The position numbers and the translations under genes are program-made. Below are positions 52,181 to 61,749 of a stretch of 64,000 nucleotides of DNA, one piece after another; position 1 is the first letter of the stretch; each line of letters starts with the position of its first letter. The DNA is from Acidimicrobiaceae bacterium (lineage in GTDB: Bacteria; Actinomycetota; Acidimicrobiia; Acidimicrobiales; Aldehydirespiratoraceae), in assembly GCA_026708645.1 (NCBI GenBank), contig JAPOUM010000022.1, positions 107,436 through 171,435 of the forward strand, given 5' to 3'. The notes beneath the pieces are model-generated. The model made no database searches and was not told where the DNA came from. It saw only the letters and a list, made by a program, of their open reading frames with translations.

Positions 52181-54130
52181 TCACACGCTCGCCCTGATGA
52201 GGAACCACACCAGCAAAGCCACCGCTCCGGCCGCCGTCAAAAGCGCGTAGGACCGCACGAAGCCCGACTGGGCGCGGCGCAGCGTCACAGCGGCGGCGCG
52301 CACCGAGCGTCCCACCCCGTTGACTGCGCCGTCGATGACGCCTGCGTCGAAAGCCGCGACCGCTTCGAAGCCTCTCCTGCCGGGGCCGCCCACGAACCGC
52401 GTCCAGAGTTCGTCGAAGTAGAAGGCCCGTGCCGCGGCCGGCCGCTCGAAACGCCGCGCCGGCAGGCGCTGACGCAGATAGACGGCGGCCGCGACCGCTA
52501 TTCCCAACGCGGCGCCGGCCAGCGACACCACCGCCAGCAGCCACTGCGTCGCAGCCCCCGAAGCGAGATGGGCTTCGTTGCCGAACAGCGAAGGCGCCAA
52601 CCAGTCGCCCAGGAAATGCAGCTCCGAACTGAACGGCAGGTTGATGAAGCCTGCGACTGCGGCGGCGCCGGCCAGAACGACCAGAGGCGCCGTCATAAGC
52701 GCGGACGGCTCATGAGGCGGCTCGTGGGGCTCGCTGCCGCTGCCGACGCCGACGTCGACGTCACTGGCGCTGCCGTCACCGCTGGCGATGCCGGCAGCGA
52801 CGGCGTGGCGGGACTGACCGAAGAAGGTCATGAACACGAGCCTGCTCATGTAGAAGGCGGTCAGCACTGCGGTGACGATGCCCACCAGCCACAGCGCGAC
52901 GCTGTGATCCCAGGCATGCGCCAAGATCTCGTCTTTGGACCAGAAACCAGCGAAAGGCGGAACCCCGGCTATCGCCAGCCAGCCGACGATGAAAGTGCCC
53001 GCAGTGATAGGCATGGCGGCGCGCAGCGCGCCGTAGCCGCGCATGTCCTGCTTGTGGTGCAGGGCGTGGATGACCGAGCCGGCGCCCAGGAACAGCAGCG
53101 CCTTGAAGAAGGCGTGGGTGACCATGTGGAAGACGGCGGCCACGTAGGCCCCCGAGCCGACGGCCAGCATCATGTAGCCGAGCTGGCTGACGGTGGAGTA
53201 GGCCAGCACCTTCTTGATGTCGTTCTGGGCGGTGGCCGCGGCCGCAGCGAACAAGGCGGTGCCGGCGCCTGCCCAGGCGATCAGCTCAGGCGCCCAGGAG
53301 TCGGCCGCGGCGATCAAAGGATTGACCCGCACCAGCAGATACACGCCGGCGGTGACCATGGTGGCCGCATGGATCAGCGCCGAGACCGGCGTGGGGCCTG
53401 CCATGGCGTCGGGCAGCCATATGAACAGCGGCAGTTGCGCCGACTTGCCGGCCGCGGCCGCGAAGAGCAGCACCACGATCACTGTGGCGGTGGTCGACGA
53501 CAGCGAACCGGCGACGCCGAACAAATCCAGATAACGCACCGAGCCCAGCGCCGCGAAGCACCAGAAGATCGCCAGCATGAAACCCCAGTCGCCCACCCGA
53601 TTGGTGATGAAAGCCTTCTTGCCCGCCGCGGCGTTGGCCTCGTCGCTGAACCAGAACGAGATCAGCAGATAGGAGCAGGCGCCCACTCCCTCCCAGCCGA
53701 GGAAGGTGAGCACCAGATTGTCGCCCAGCACCAGCACCAGCATCGAGAAGGCGAACAGGTTGAGATAGGTGAAGAACTTGGCGAAGTCGCCGTCGCCGTG
53801 CATGTAGCCGATGGCGTAGACGTGGATCAGGGCGCCGACGCCGGTGACGAACAGCGCCATCGTCACCGAGAGCGGATCGATCAGCAGTCCGGCGTCCACT
53901 GCGAAGTCGCCGGCCGGTATCCATTCGAACAGGGTCACCACGAAACGACGGTCGGCGGCGTCGCGGCTCATCAAAGCGAAGAAAACCGCCGCGGCGGCGG
54001 CGAAGGCGCCAGTCATGGCTGCGGTCGCCAGCCAGCCTGCGGCAGGCTCGCCGAGGCGGCGGCCGAACAAGACGAGCAGCACGAACCCGGCCAGTGGGAA
54101 GGCGCAGATCAGCCAGGCAGCGTCGAGCAC
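52181..54130 (-). CDS. nuoL: NADH-quinone oxidoreductase subunit L (operon 2)
   Basis: A 649-residue subunit with the usual NuoL core: NLVLTFLGWEGVGACSYLLIS, SAQLPLFIWLPDAMAGPTPV, HAFFKALLFLGAGSV, GVPPFAGFWSKDEIL. The open frame extends to 54340, but the added part is the reverse of nuoK. The GTG at 54130 lies five bases after the nuoK stop with GAAAGG upstream, and gives VLDAAWLICAFPLAG. An Asp/Gly/Ser/Pro-rich insertion (around GSASDVDVGVGSGSEPHEPP) sits in a loop before the last helices. Confidence 0.94.
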   Translation of the reverse strand: MLDAAWLICAFPLAGFVLLVLFGRRLGEPAAGWLATAAMTGAFAAAAAVFFALMSRDAADRRFVVTLFEWIPAGDFAVDAGLLIDPLSVTMALFVTGVGALIHVYAIGYMHGDGDFAKFFTYLNLFAFSMLVLVLGDNLVLTFLGWEGVGACSYLLISFWFSDEANAAAGKKAFITNRVGDWGFMLAIFWCFAALGSVRYLDLFGVAGSLSSTTATVIVVLLFAAAAGKSAQLPLFIWLPDAMAGPTPVSALIHAATMVTAGVYLLVRVNPLIAAADSWAPELIAWAGAGTALFAAAAATAQNDIKKVLAYSTVSQLGYMMLAVGSGAYVAAVFHMVTHAFFKALLFLGAGSVIHALHHKQDMRGYGALRAAMPITAGTFIVGWLAIAGVPPFAGFWSKDEILAHAWDHSVALWLVGIVTAVLTAFYMSRLVFMTFFGQSRHAVAAGIASGDGSASDVDVGVGSGSEPHEPPHEPSALMTAPLVVLAGAAAVAGFINLPFSSELHFLGDWLAPSLFGNEAHLASGAATQWLLAVVSLAGAALGIAVAAAVYLRQRLPARRFERPAAARAFYFDELWTRFVGGPGRRGFEAVAAFDAGVIDGAVNGVGRSVRAAAVTLRRAQSGFVRSYALLTAAGAVALLVWFLIRASV

Positions 54131-54135
54131 CGCGA

Positions 54136-54453
54136 TCAGCCTTTCAGCGTGGTGAGGTCGTCGGCTGTGGCGCCGGCGCGGCGGCGGTTGATGGCCACCA
54201 CCAAAGCGAGACCGATCACCACCTCGGTGGCTGCCACCACCAGAACGAAGAACACCGCGATCTGGCCGCCGACGTCGTTGAGCCCGGCGCCCAACGCCAC
54301 GAAAGCCACATTGACGGCGTTGAGCATCAACTCCACGCACATGAACATCACCAGCGGGTTGCGCCGCACCAGCAGTCCGACCCCGCCGACGGCGAAGAGC
54401 GCCACCGCAAGCGCCAGATACCAGCCCACCGACAGCCCGGCCGGACCCATCAC
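54136..54453 (-). CDS. nuoK: NADH-quinone oxidoreductase subunit K (operon 2)
   Basis: A 105-residue three-helix subunit. The buried glutamates occur in MFMCVELMLNAVNVAFVALG and VVAATEVVIGLALVVAI. Its start overlaps the nuoJ stop by four bases. Confidence 0.95.
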   Translation of the reverse strand: MMGPAGLSVGWYLALAVALFAVGGVGLLVRRNPLVMFMCVELMLNAVNVAFVALGAGLNDVGGQIAVFFVLVVAATEVVIGLALVVAINRRRAGATADDLTTLKG

Positions 54454-55064
54454 TGCCCCCGTCCGGCGTCTGTCGAGGGGGCGTCAGGGCCCGCGTCGGA
54501 ATCCTGAAGGCTCGCGTCAGCGGCCGCGGCGGCGCTGCGGGGGCGAGAGGTCCGCCGGGTCAGAACGACCGCTCCCACCACCGCCACAGTCAAGAGGGCT
54601 GCGGTGACCTCGACAGCGAAAGCGAACTCGCCGAAGAGCACCCGTCCGATGCGTTCGATGTCGCTGGCAGAACCGTCGAGGGCGCGCTCGCCGGCGCTGC
54701 GTCGCAGGCCGGTGAGCACGTCGGCGCCGATGATCACCACTGTTCCCAGAAGCGCTGCCAGTGCTGCGCCAACGACCACGGCCAGCGGCCTCTGGCCCGC
54801 GATCGGCTCGACGCGCAACTTCTCGGCGGTGTCCACGCCCAGCAGCATGATCACGAACAGGAACAGGATCACGATGGCGCCGGCGTAGACCACCACCTGC
54901 ACCGCAGCTAGAAAATGCGCGTCGTTGAGCACGAAAAGCACCGCCACGCCCAGCAGCGTCAGCACCAGCGACAGGGCCGCATGAACCGGGTTGCGGAAGA
55001 CCACCACGCCGACGGCGCCCGCCAAGATCAGCACAGCCGAGACCGCGAAGACCGTCTCAACCAT
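54450..55064 (-). CDS. nuoJ: NADH-quinone oxidoreductase subunit J (operon 2)
   Basis: A 204-residue membrane subunit with five helices; [20 protein letters not shown] is the conserved coupling helix. It is longer than the operon 1 copy because of an Ala/Asp-rich hydrophilic C-terminal tail. Its start overlaps nuoI by eight bases. Confidence 0.94.
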   Translation of the reverse strand: MVETVFAVSAVLILAGAVGVVVFRNPVHAALSLVLTLLGVAVLFVLNDAHFLAAVQVVVYAGAIVILFLFVIMLLGVDTAEKLRVEPIAGQRPLAVVVGAALAALLGTVVIIGADVLTGLRRSAGERALDGSASDIERIGRVLFGEFAFAVEVTAALLTVAVVGAVVLTRRTSRPRSAAAAADASLQDSDAGPDAPSTDAGRGQ

Positions 55065-55767
55065 GCTGCGCCCCGCTCTCGCCGGGGTCGGGCTCGGGCG
55101 TGTTGTCTGAATCCGGCTGCCCGTCGACAGACTCGGACGGGCCGAGCGCGGGAGGGTCTGCCGTGTCGGGAGACTCGGGCGGCCGCACCCCGTAGCCGAG
55201 CTCGCCGGACCAGGCCTCGACCCCCAGGTAACGGTGGTCGCCCGAAGGCGACGTGGCCCGCATCCAGCCCGAAGTCATGGCGTCGTCACCGGGGCGCCAG
55301 TCCTCCCACGGCAACTGCCGGGGGCTGCCGTCGTCACCAACCAGCAGTTCGTCTTTGGTGTAGACGGCGTCGGCGCGGTCGGTGAAGGAGAACTCGAAGA
55401 GCTTCGACTCGGTGATGGCCTGCGTGGGACAGGCCTCGACGCACAGATCGCAGTGGATGCAGCGCAGATAGTTGATCTCATAGACGTAGCCGTAACGCTC
55501 GCCGGGGGCGACCGGGTCGTCGGGGTCGTTGTCGGCGCCTCGCACGTAGATGCAGTCGGCCGGGCACACCCCGGCGCACAGCTCGCAGCCGATGCACTTC
55601 TCCATTCCGTCCTCGTAACGGTTGAGGACGTGACGACCGTGCATCCGCTCGGGCTTGGGTCGTTTCTCGTCGGCAGGCGAGTCGTCGAAGCCGCCGCGGT
55701 AGTCGGTGGTGACCCGGGGCAGGAACAGCTGCCGCAGAGTCACCGCGAAGCCGTGCAGGTAACCCAT
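55057..55767 (-). CDS. nuoI: NADH-quinone oxidoreductase subunit I, 2x4Fe-4S (operon 2)
   Basis: A 236-residue peripheral-arm iron-sulfur subunit with [15 protein letters not shown] and [16 protein letters not shown] for clusters N6a and N6b. The ATG at 55767 ([19 protein letters not shown]) follows GAGAGGAG and the nuoH stop, so the 33-codon upstream extension of the frame is excluded. The C-terminal 60 residues are an acidic Pro/Ser/Asp-rich tail not typical of the family. Confidence 0.94.
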   Translation of the reverse strand: MGYLHGFAVTLRQLFLPRVTTDYRGGFDDSPADEKRPKPERMHGRHVLNRYEDGMEKCIGCELCAGVCPADCIYVRGADNDPDDPVAPGERYGYVYEINYLRCIHCDLCVEACPTQAITESKLFEFSFTDRADAVYTKDELLVGDDGSPRQLPWEDWRPGDDAMTSGWMRATSPSGDHRYLGVEAWSGELGYGVRPPESPDTADPPALGPSESVDGQPDSDNTPEPDPGESGAQHG

Positions 55768-55768
55768 C

Positions 55769-57052
55769 TCAGCTCCTCTCGCCGACGGTCTCGGCATGCT
55801 CGGCATGCTCGACCTGCTCGGCCGCCGCGGCATCGGCCGCTGCTCGGCGCCCGTTGCGCACGGCACGCACCAGCAGAGCCGTCGCCGCGGCGATCACCAG
55901 CAGCGACAGCACCGTGATCGCGGCCTCGTTCCAGTCGCGCTGGCGGCCCGTCTCCAAAGCGGCCAGGAACAGGAACCATCCCAGCGCCACCGGTGTCAGA
56001 GCCTTCCAGCCGAGGTCCATCAACTGGTCGTAACGGAAGCGAGGCAGCGTGGCTCGCATCCACACGAACACGAACAGCATCACGAAGAGCTTCAAGAAGA
56101 ACCACAGCAGACCCCAAGCCCAGCCGATGTCGAAGCCCGCCAGTTCGCCTATCAGCACCGGGCCGGCGGGGCCGCCGAAGAACAGCGTGACGATGACGGC
56201 CGACATGGTGATGGTGTTCATGAACTCGGCCAAGAAGAACAGCGCGAAACGGATCGAGGAGTATTCGGTGTGGAATCCGCCCACGAGCTCCTGCTCGGCT
56301 TCGACGAGATCGAAAGGAGGCCGGTTCAACTCGGCGGTTCCGGCGATCACGAAAACGATGAAAGGCACCAGGCCGGTGACGATCACGTTCCAGCGCGGGA
56401 TCACGCCGAAATAGCCCTCCGCCGCTTGGGCGAGCACCATGTCATGAGTGGAGAGCGAGCCTGCTATCAGCACCACCGACGCCACCGCCAGCCCCAGGGC
56501 GGCCTCATAGCTGACCATCTGCGCGGAGGCGCGCACCGAGCCGAGCAGCGGATACTTCGACCCCGACGACCAGCCGGCCAGCATCACGCCGTAGACCGCC
56601 AGCGAGCTCATCGCCAAGAACCACAGGATCCCGACCGGAGGGTCCGCCACCTGCAGGAAGGTGGTGCGACCGAACAGTTCGACGCTGCCGCCAGAGTTGA
56701 AATCCCCTCCGAGAGGCACGATCGCGAAAGCCAGGAAAGCGGGGATCAGCGACAAGTACGGCGCCAGCTTGAACACGAAACGATCAGAGCGGTCAGGCAC
56801 CAGATCCTCTTTGAAGAAGAGCTTGATGCCGTCGGCGAGGGTCTGCAGGATGCCGAACGGTCCGGCCATGGTGGGCCCGAAACGCTGATGCATCCCCCCA
56901 AGCAGTTTGCGCTCGAACCAGATCATCAGCATCACCGACACCAGCAGGAAGCCGAACGCCAGCAGCACTTTGCCCAGGGTCAGAAGCACTTCGACCAGGC
57001 CGACGTCGCCGGAGAGCAGCGGATCGGCGGCGAGCACGAGCGTGCCGGTCAT
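55769..57052 (-). CDS. nuoH: NADH-quinone oxidoreductase subunit H (operon 2)
   Basis: A 427-residue membrane subunit, about 80 residues longer than the operon 1 copy because of a C-terminal extension ending in an Ala/Glu-rich stretch. Core blocks are [76 protein letters not shown] and [20 protein letters not shown]. Its start overlaps the nuoG stop by four bases. Confidence 0.94.
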   Translation of the reverse strand: MTGTLVLAADPLLSGDVGLVEVLLTLGKVLLAFGFLLVSVMLMIWFERKLLGGMHQRFGPTMAGPFGILQTLADGIKLFFKEDLVPDRSDRFVFKLAPYLSLIPAFLAFAIVPLGGDFNSGGSVELFGRTTFLQVADPPVGILWFLAMSSLAVYGVMLAGWSSGSKYPLLGSVRASAQMVSYEAALGLAVASVVLIAGSLSTHDMVLAQAAEGYFGVIPRWNVIVTGLVPFIVFVIAGTAELNRPPFDLVEAEQELVGGFHTEYSSIRFALFFLAEFMNTITMSAVIVTLFFGGPAGPVLIGELAGFDIGWAWGLLWFFLKLFVMLFVFVWMRATLPRFRYDQLMDLGWKALTPVALGWFLFLAALETGRQRDWNEAAITVLSLLVIAAATALLVRAVRNGRRAAADAAAAEQVEHAEHAETVGERS

Positions 57053-59649
57053 CGGGTCTGGATCCTCACCGCAGTGACGAGGCTGCCGGCGGCGATGAGA
57101 GTGTTGGCGGGAGCGCCCGGCGACAGCCAGTCGAGCTTCAACGAACCCGGCGGCACGCCGGAGTCGCCTGCGAGCGTCGCTTCTACGTGTCCGCAGTCAG
57201 AGACGACCCGCACGGCGGCGCCGTCGCTCAAACCCTCGCGGGCGAGGTCGTCGGGGTTGACGCGGGCACGGGCCGGTTCTGCGAGTTTGCGGCTCGACGG
57301 GCAGTGGCGCAGCATCACGCCGTCGTCGTACATGGTGCGGGCGGCCACCAAGGCGTAGGCGCCTTCGGGGATCCTCCCGGCGACGGGCGCGGCGGCAGTG
57401 TCTGTGTCGGAAGCGGCGGATGCCTCGAGGGTCGCAGTAGGCATCGGTGAGGGCTCGGCGGACGCCAGCAGCACTCCTTCGAGACGGTTCTCGCCCAGAG
57501 CCTGCTCGGTGAGCGGCTTGTGAACGTCCGAGACCGAAGCCAGCTCGGCCCGCACCGCTTCAGGCGAATCCAGCCCCGAGGCCGAGCCCGGCTCGAGCCG
57601 CTCGGCGAGATCCGCTGCGATCATCCAATCGGGTCTGGCCGTCCCCGGCGGCGTCACCTTGCGGCTCATCAGGCTGACACGACCTTCGATGTTGGTGAAA
57701 GTGCCGTCGCATTCGCTGGGGCCGGCGGCAGGCAGCACCATGGCGGCGGCTAGCTCGGCCGAGTCGTTCACGAACAAGTCCACCGACACCACCGAACCGG
57801 CCCCCTTGAGGCCCCGGTAGGCGAGGTCGCGGTCGACGAAATCGTTGAGAGGGTCCGCTCCGACGAGCAGCAGCACGTCGATGCCGCCGGCGGCGGCGGC
57901 GCGCAGCGTCCCCGCGGCGTCGAGCCCCGGCTCGGCGGGCAGCCGCGGCCACAGTCCGCTCAACTCCTCAGGGGCTTCGGCGAGGCCGACGCGTCCGGGC
58001 AGCAGCCCCGGCGACAGGCCCGACTCCAAAGCGCCCAGCACATTGCCGCGCCGCAACGCCGGCAAGAACCGCGCCGACACCTTGGCGGCCAGCGACCGTG
58101 CCGCGGCCTCCACGACGCTGGAAGCCTCCGCCGGCGACGCCCGGCCCAGGATCACCGTCACGCCCGCGCCGTCGGCGAGGGCCTCGTTCAGGCATCGCGC
58201 CGCCTCGCGGACTTCCTCAGCAGCCGGCCCGGAGAAACTTTCGGAGGCGCTCTCAGCGACACTTCCAGAAGGGTCGCCTTCGGAGGCGCCGTGGCAGACA
58301 GCTGCCGCCAGAGCCTCCACGAGCTGCGCGGTCCGCCCGGGCGCCGGTCTCAGGCAGTGCCGTGCCAGATGCGACAAGCCAGTCGAGGAGGGGGTGACCT
58401 CGATGAGCGTCACCCCGTCGTTCACGACAGCGTGACGCAAACGCAGGTAGAGCACGCCCAGCTCTTCTTTGGGGTCGGGGCCGAGCAGCACGACCACGCC
58501 GCCCGGGCGGCAGGCCTCGTCGATGGTGGCCCGCTGCAGTCCCAGCACCACGGCCGGGTCGAGGCCGTCGCCGAGCTGAGCGTCGATGTTGTCGGTGCCG
58601 ATCACGCCTTTGGCCAGCTTGGCCCACATGTACTGGGACTCGTTGGTGAGCCGTGCGCCCCCCAGCACCGCCACACGCTCCGGCGGCGCCTGCTTGAGGG
58701 CTGCTGCCACCGTGTTGAGCGCCTCGCCCCAGCCGATGTCGCCCCAGCGATGCCCGGCGTCGCCGGCGCTGTGTCTCAGCCGCGGCGACGAGAGCCTCTC
58801 CTCGCTGTTGAGCGCCTCGAAACCGAAACGCTCCTTGTCGGACAGCCAGCCCCAGTTGACCGCGTCCGCGTCGGCGCCCAGAACCCGCAGCATGCGGTTG
58901 CGCGACGCCTGCAGCGCCACTCGAGAACCCACGCTGTCGACCCAGGCGGTGGACAGGCACTCGCTGAGGTCCCAGGGCCGGGCCTTGAAGCGGTAGGGCG
59001 CGGCGGTCAGCGCCCCCACCGGGCAGATCTGCACGGTGTTGCCCGAGAAATACGAGACGAAAGGCTCATCGGTGAAAGTGTTGACTTCGGTGTGGTTGCC
59101 TCGGCCCATGAAATGGATCAGAGCGTCGCCGGCCACTTCGTCGGCGAAACGGGTGCAACGGTCGCAGAGAATGCAGCGCTCGCGGTCCAAGAAGACGGTC
59201 TCGCTGATGGGTATCGGCTTCGGGAAATGCCGCTTCTCCTCCACGAAGCGGGTCTCGCCCGGCCCGTAGGCCATGGTTTGATCCTGCAACGGGCATTCGC
59301 CGCCCTTGTCGCAGACCGGACAGTCCAGCGGATGGTTGATCAACAGGAACTCGAGCACCCCGTCTTGGGCTTTCTTGGCGGCCTCGGAGTTCGTGGACAC
59401 TTTCATCTGGTCGACCACCGTCACCATGCACGACGGCTGCAGAGCGAAACCGCGTCCGCTGTCCACTTCCACCAGGCACATGCGGCACATGCCCACCGGG
59501 CTCATCCGCGGGTGATAGCAGAAACGCGGGATGTGGACGCCGTTGCGTTCGCAGGCCGCTATCAGCAGCTCGCCGCTGCGGGCGGTCACAGCGGCGCCGT
59601 CGACGGTGATCTCAACAGCGGCCTCCCGCTGCTGTCCCGCCGGGTTCAC
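57049..59649 (-). CDS. nuoG: NADH-quinone oxidoreductase subunit G (operon 2)
   Basis: An 866-residue iron-sulfur subunit that carries electrons from NuoF into the peripheral arm. It has the 2Fe-2S site (CYHPRMSPVGMCRMC with a later PSCM), the HxxxC-type and 4Fe-4S sites (HPLDCPVCDKGGECPLQ, CILCDRCTRF, VQICPVGALT), and a long molybdopterin-oxidoreductase-like domain. The open frame continues to 60360, but the GTG at 59649 overlaps the nuoF stop as GTGA and begins the homologous sequence. Operon 1 has no counterpart. Confidence 0.94.
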   Translation of the reverse strand: MNPAGQQREAAVEITVDGAAVTARSGELLIAACERNGVHIPRFCYHPRMSPVGMCRMCLVEVDSGRGFALQPSCMVTVVDQMKVSTNSEAAKKAQDGVLEFLLINHPLDCPVCDKGGECPLQDQTMAYGPGETRFVEEKRHFPKPIPISETVFLDRERCILCDRCTRFADEVAGDALIHFMGRGNHTEVNTFTDEPFVSYFSGNTVQICPVGALTAAPYRFKARPWDLSECLSTAWVDSVGSRVALQASRNRMLRVLGADADAVNWGWLSDKERFGFEALNSEERLSSPRLRHSAGDAGHRWGDIGWGEALNTVAAALKQAPPERVAVLGGARLTNESQYMWAKLAKGVIGTDNIDAQLGDGLDPAVVLGLQRATIDEACRPGGVVVLLGPDPKEELGVLYLRLRHAVVNDGVTLIEVTPSSTGLSHLARHCLRPAPGRTAQLVEALAAAVCHGASEGDPSGSVAESASESFSGPAAEEVREAARCLNEALADGAGVTVILGRASPAEASSVVEAAARSLAAKVSARFLPALRRGNVLGALESGLSPGLLPGRVGLAEAPEELSGLWPRLPAEPGLDAAGTLRAAAAGGIDVLLLVGADPLNDFVDRDLAYRGLKGAGSVVSVDLFVNDSAELAAAMVLPAAGPSECDGTFTNIEGRVSLMSRKVTPPGTARPDWMIAADLAERLEPGSASGLDSPEAVRAELASVSDVHKPLTEQALGENRLEGVLLASAEPSPMPTATLEASAASDTDTAAAPVAGRIPEGAYALVAARTMYDDGVMLRHCPSSRKLAEPARARVNPDDLAREGLSDGAAVRVVSDCGHVEATLAGDSGVPPGSLKLDWLSPGAPANTLIAAGSLVTAVRIQTR

Positions 59650-61067
59650 AGCACAGCTCCAGCGGGCGCGGCGGCCGTCACCGGGATCGAGTCGCGCCGG
59701 GTGATCTTGGCTTCGTACTCGTGACGGAAGCGGCGGATGGTAGAGACCACCGGCGCCACCGCGGAGGGCCCCAGCGGGCAGATCGTGGTCTGGCGGGGCG
59801 GGAAGGGCACGGCTTCGAGTTCGCCGTGCGCGGCCACCGGATACGGGCCGGGGCTGATGTTGTCGCCTATGTCGAGCAGCAGGTCTATGTCGGCAGGCCT
59901 GCCTTCGCCGTCGAGGATGCGGCGCAGGATCTGCTCCAACCAGGTGGTTCCCTCGCGGCACGGGGTGCATTTGCCGCACGACTCGCGTGCGAAGAACTTC
60001 ACCACCCGCCAGGCCGCCTTGACCGCGTCGGTGGTGTCGTCCATCACCACGATGGCGCCCGACCCCAGCATCGACCCGGCCGCCCCCACCGGTCTGGCTT
60101 CCAGCGGCAGATCCAGATGCTCGGCGAAGAACCAGGGCGCGGATCCCCCGCCGGGGATGAACATCTTGAGTTCGCGGCCGTCGCGGATGCCCCGGCAGTA
60201 GTCGTCGCCGTAGAGCAGCTCGCGGAAGGTGGTCACTCCGTGCTCGACCTCGTAGACCCCGGGACGGCGCAGATGGCCCGACACAGCGAACAGCCGCGTC
60301 CCCGGCGAGGACTCCGAGCCGTGGCCGAGGTAAGCCTCGGCGCCGTTGGTCAGCAGCCACGGCAGATTGGAGAGCGTCTCCACGTTGTTGACGATGGTGG
60401 GCTGCCCGTAGAGACCTATCGCAGCCGGGAAGTACGGGGGCTTCAGGCGGGGCATGCCGCGGCGGCCCTCGAGGCTCTCGATCAGGGCGGTCTCCTCGCC
60501 GACGATGTAGGCGCCGGCGCCCCAGGACATGACTATGTCGACTGAGAAGTCGCTGCCGCAGATGCTGTTGCCGACATAGCCGGCCTCATAGGCGTCGTTG
60601 AGGGCTGCGGCGATCCGCTCCTGCGCCTGGGCCATCTCGCCGCGCACATACAGAAAGCACTGCTGCAAGCCCAGCGCGTAGCAGGCGATGAGGCAGCCTT
60701 CGATCAGCTGATGAGGGTCGCGTTCCATCAGCAGACGGTCCTTGTAGGTGCCGGGCTCGCTCTCGTCTCCGTTGACCACCAGGTAGTAGGGATGCTTGCC
60801 CGGCGGCAGGAAGCCCCATTTGACGCCGGCGGGGAACCCGGCGCCGCCGCGGCCCAACAAGGTGGCCTCGCGCACCTGCTGATGGACTTCCTGCGGCGTC
60901 ATCGCCAGCGCCGCCTGCAGGCCGCGGTATCCCCCGGTGGCCAGATAGCGCTGCAGAGTGAACGAGTCGGCATCGGCGAAGCGGCTGGTGATCAGCTTGG
61001 GGCCCGCGTTGGCCACATAGCCGGGGGCGTGCGCCAGGTAGCCGTCGGATTCGAGTCGCGGGTCCAT
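59646..61067 (-). CDS. nuoF: NADH-quinone oxidoreductase subunit F (operon 2)
   Basis: A 473-residue NADH-binding flavoprotein subunit. The FMN/NADH loop LLGRGGAGFPAGVKWGF, the nucleotide motif WGAGAYIVGEETALIESLEG, and the 4Fe-4S cluster N3 ligands ESCGKCTPCREG with TTICPLG are all present. It is the electron entry point from NADH. A 14-bp triple repeat follows its start on the upstream side, in the nuoE-nuoF junction. Confidence 0.95.
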   Translation of the reverse strand: MDPRLESDGYLAHAPGYVANAGPKLITSRFADADSFTLQRYLATGGYRGLQAALAMTPQEVHQQVREATLLGRGGAGFPAGVKWGFLPPGKHPYYLVVNGDESEPGTYKDRLLMERDPHQLIEGCLIACYALGLQQCFLYVRGEMAQAQERIAAALNDAYEAGYVGNSICGSDFSVDIVMSWGAGAYIVGEETALIESLEGRRGMPRLKPPYFPAAIGLYGQPTIVNNVETLSNLPWLLTNGAEAYLGHGSESSPGTRLFAVSGHLRRPGVYEVEHGVTTFRELLYGDDYCRGIRDGRELKMFIPGGGSAPWFFAEHLDLPLEARPVGAAGSMLGSGAIVVMDDTTDAVKAAWRVVKFFARESCGKCTPCREGTTWLEQILRRILDGEGRPADIDLLLDIGDNISPGPYPVAAHGELEAVPFPPRQTTICPLGPSAVAPVVSTIRRFRHEYEAKITRRDSIPVTAAAPAGAVL

Positions 61068-61109
61068 CTCAGCCTCGCCGTCTCAGCCTTGACATCTCAA
61101 CCTCGCCGT
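61068..61109. repeat. 14-bp tandem repeat, three units, in the nuoE-nuoF junction
   Basis: CTCAGCCTCGCCGT, CTCAGCCTTGACAT and CTCAACCTCGCCGT fill the gap between nuoE and nuoF exactly, with the phrase CTCAG restarting at 61110. Confidence 0.92.
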
Positions 61110-61110
61110 C

Positions 61111-61749
61111 TCAGTTCGCCGGCTGCTCGTCGGGCCGCCGGATCCACACCGGCGCTTCACGGGCTTGCTCGGGCGGCGGCGCACCGGCGCGACGCTGATC
61201 GTCGGCGCGCTGTCGCACCTGTGACAGCACCCCGTGGCGGGGGATGTCGGTGCGTCCGGCGCGCAGATCCTTGACCAGCTGATCGAAGTCGGCGTGGCTG
61301 ACCCGACCCCGGTAGCGGTAGTTGACCTGCAGGCAGGGCGCCTCGGTGCAAGCGGCTACGCATTCCGCTTCGTCCACGGTGAACATGCCGTCGCTGGTGG
61401 TGCCGCCCACTTCTGTGCCGAGCACTTCGCAGGCGTGCTCGAGCAGCTCCTCGCCGCCCCAGAGCAGACACGAGATGTTGGTGCAGACGTTGACCAGGTA
61501 ACGGCCCACCGGCTCGAAGCGGAACATCTCATAGAAGCTCGCGGTGCCTCTCACCTCGGCGGTCGTGGCCCCGACCAGCTCGCCGACACGGCGCATGGCC
61601 GCGTCGCTGAGATGGCCGTCCTGCTCCTGTGCCAGATGCAGCAGCGGGATCATCGCCGAACGCGGCCGCGGGAACCACGAGATGATCTCGGCCGCCCGGG
61701 CCTCGTTGTCGGCGGTGAAAACGGCGGCTGCCGCGGCGGCAGGGCTCAT
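61111..61749 (-). CDS. nuoE: NADH-quinone oxidoreductase subunit E (operon 2)
   Basis: A 212-residue thioredoxin-fold 2Fe-2S subunit that binds beside NuoF. The four cluster cysteines are in VCTNISC and CVAACTEAPC. The family start block AAEIISWFPRPRSAMIPLLH is intact. The last 40 residues form a charged tail beyond the fold. The start overlaps the nuoD stop by four bases. Confidence 0.94.
   Translation of the reverse strand: MSPAAAAAAVFTADNEARAAEIISWFPRPRSAMIPLLHLAQEQDGHLSDAAMRRVGELVGATTAEVRGTASFYEMFRFEPVGRYLVNVCTNISCLLWGGEELLEHACEVLGTEVGGTTSDGMFTVDEAECVAACTEAPCLQVNYRYRGRVSHADFDQLVKDLRAGRTDIPRHGVLSQVRQRADDQRRAGAPPPEQAREAPVWIRRPDEQPAN

Noticed and set aside
59650..60360. N-terminal extension of nuoG to 60360
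   Set aside because: It lies opposite-frame inside nuoF and is Arg/Gly-rich; the GTGA overlap at 59649 marks the true start.
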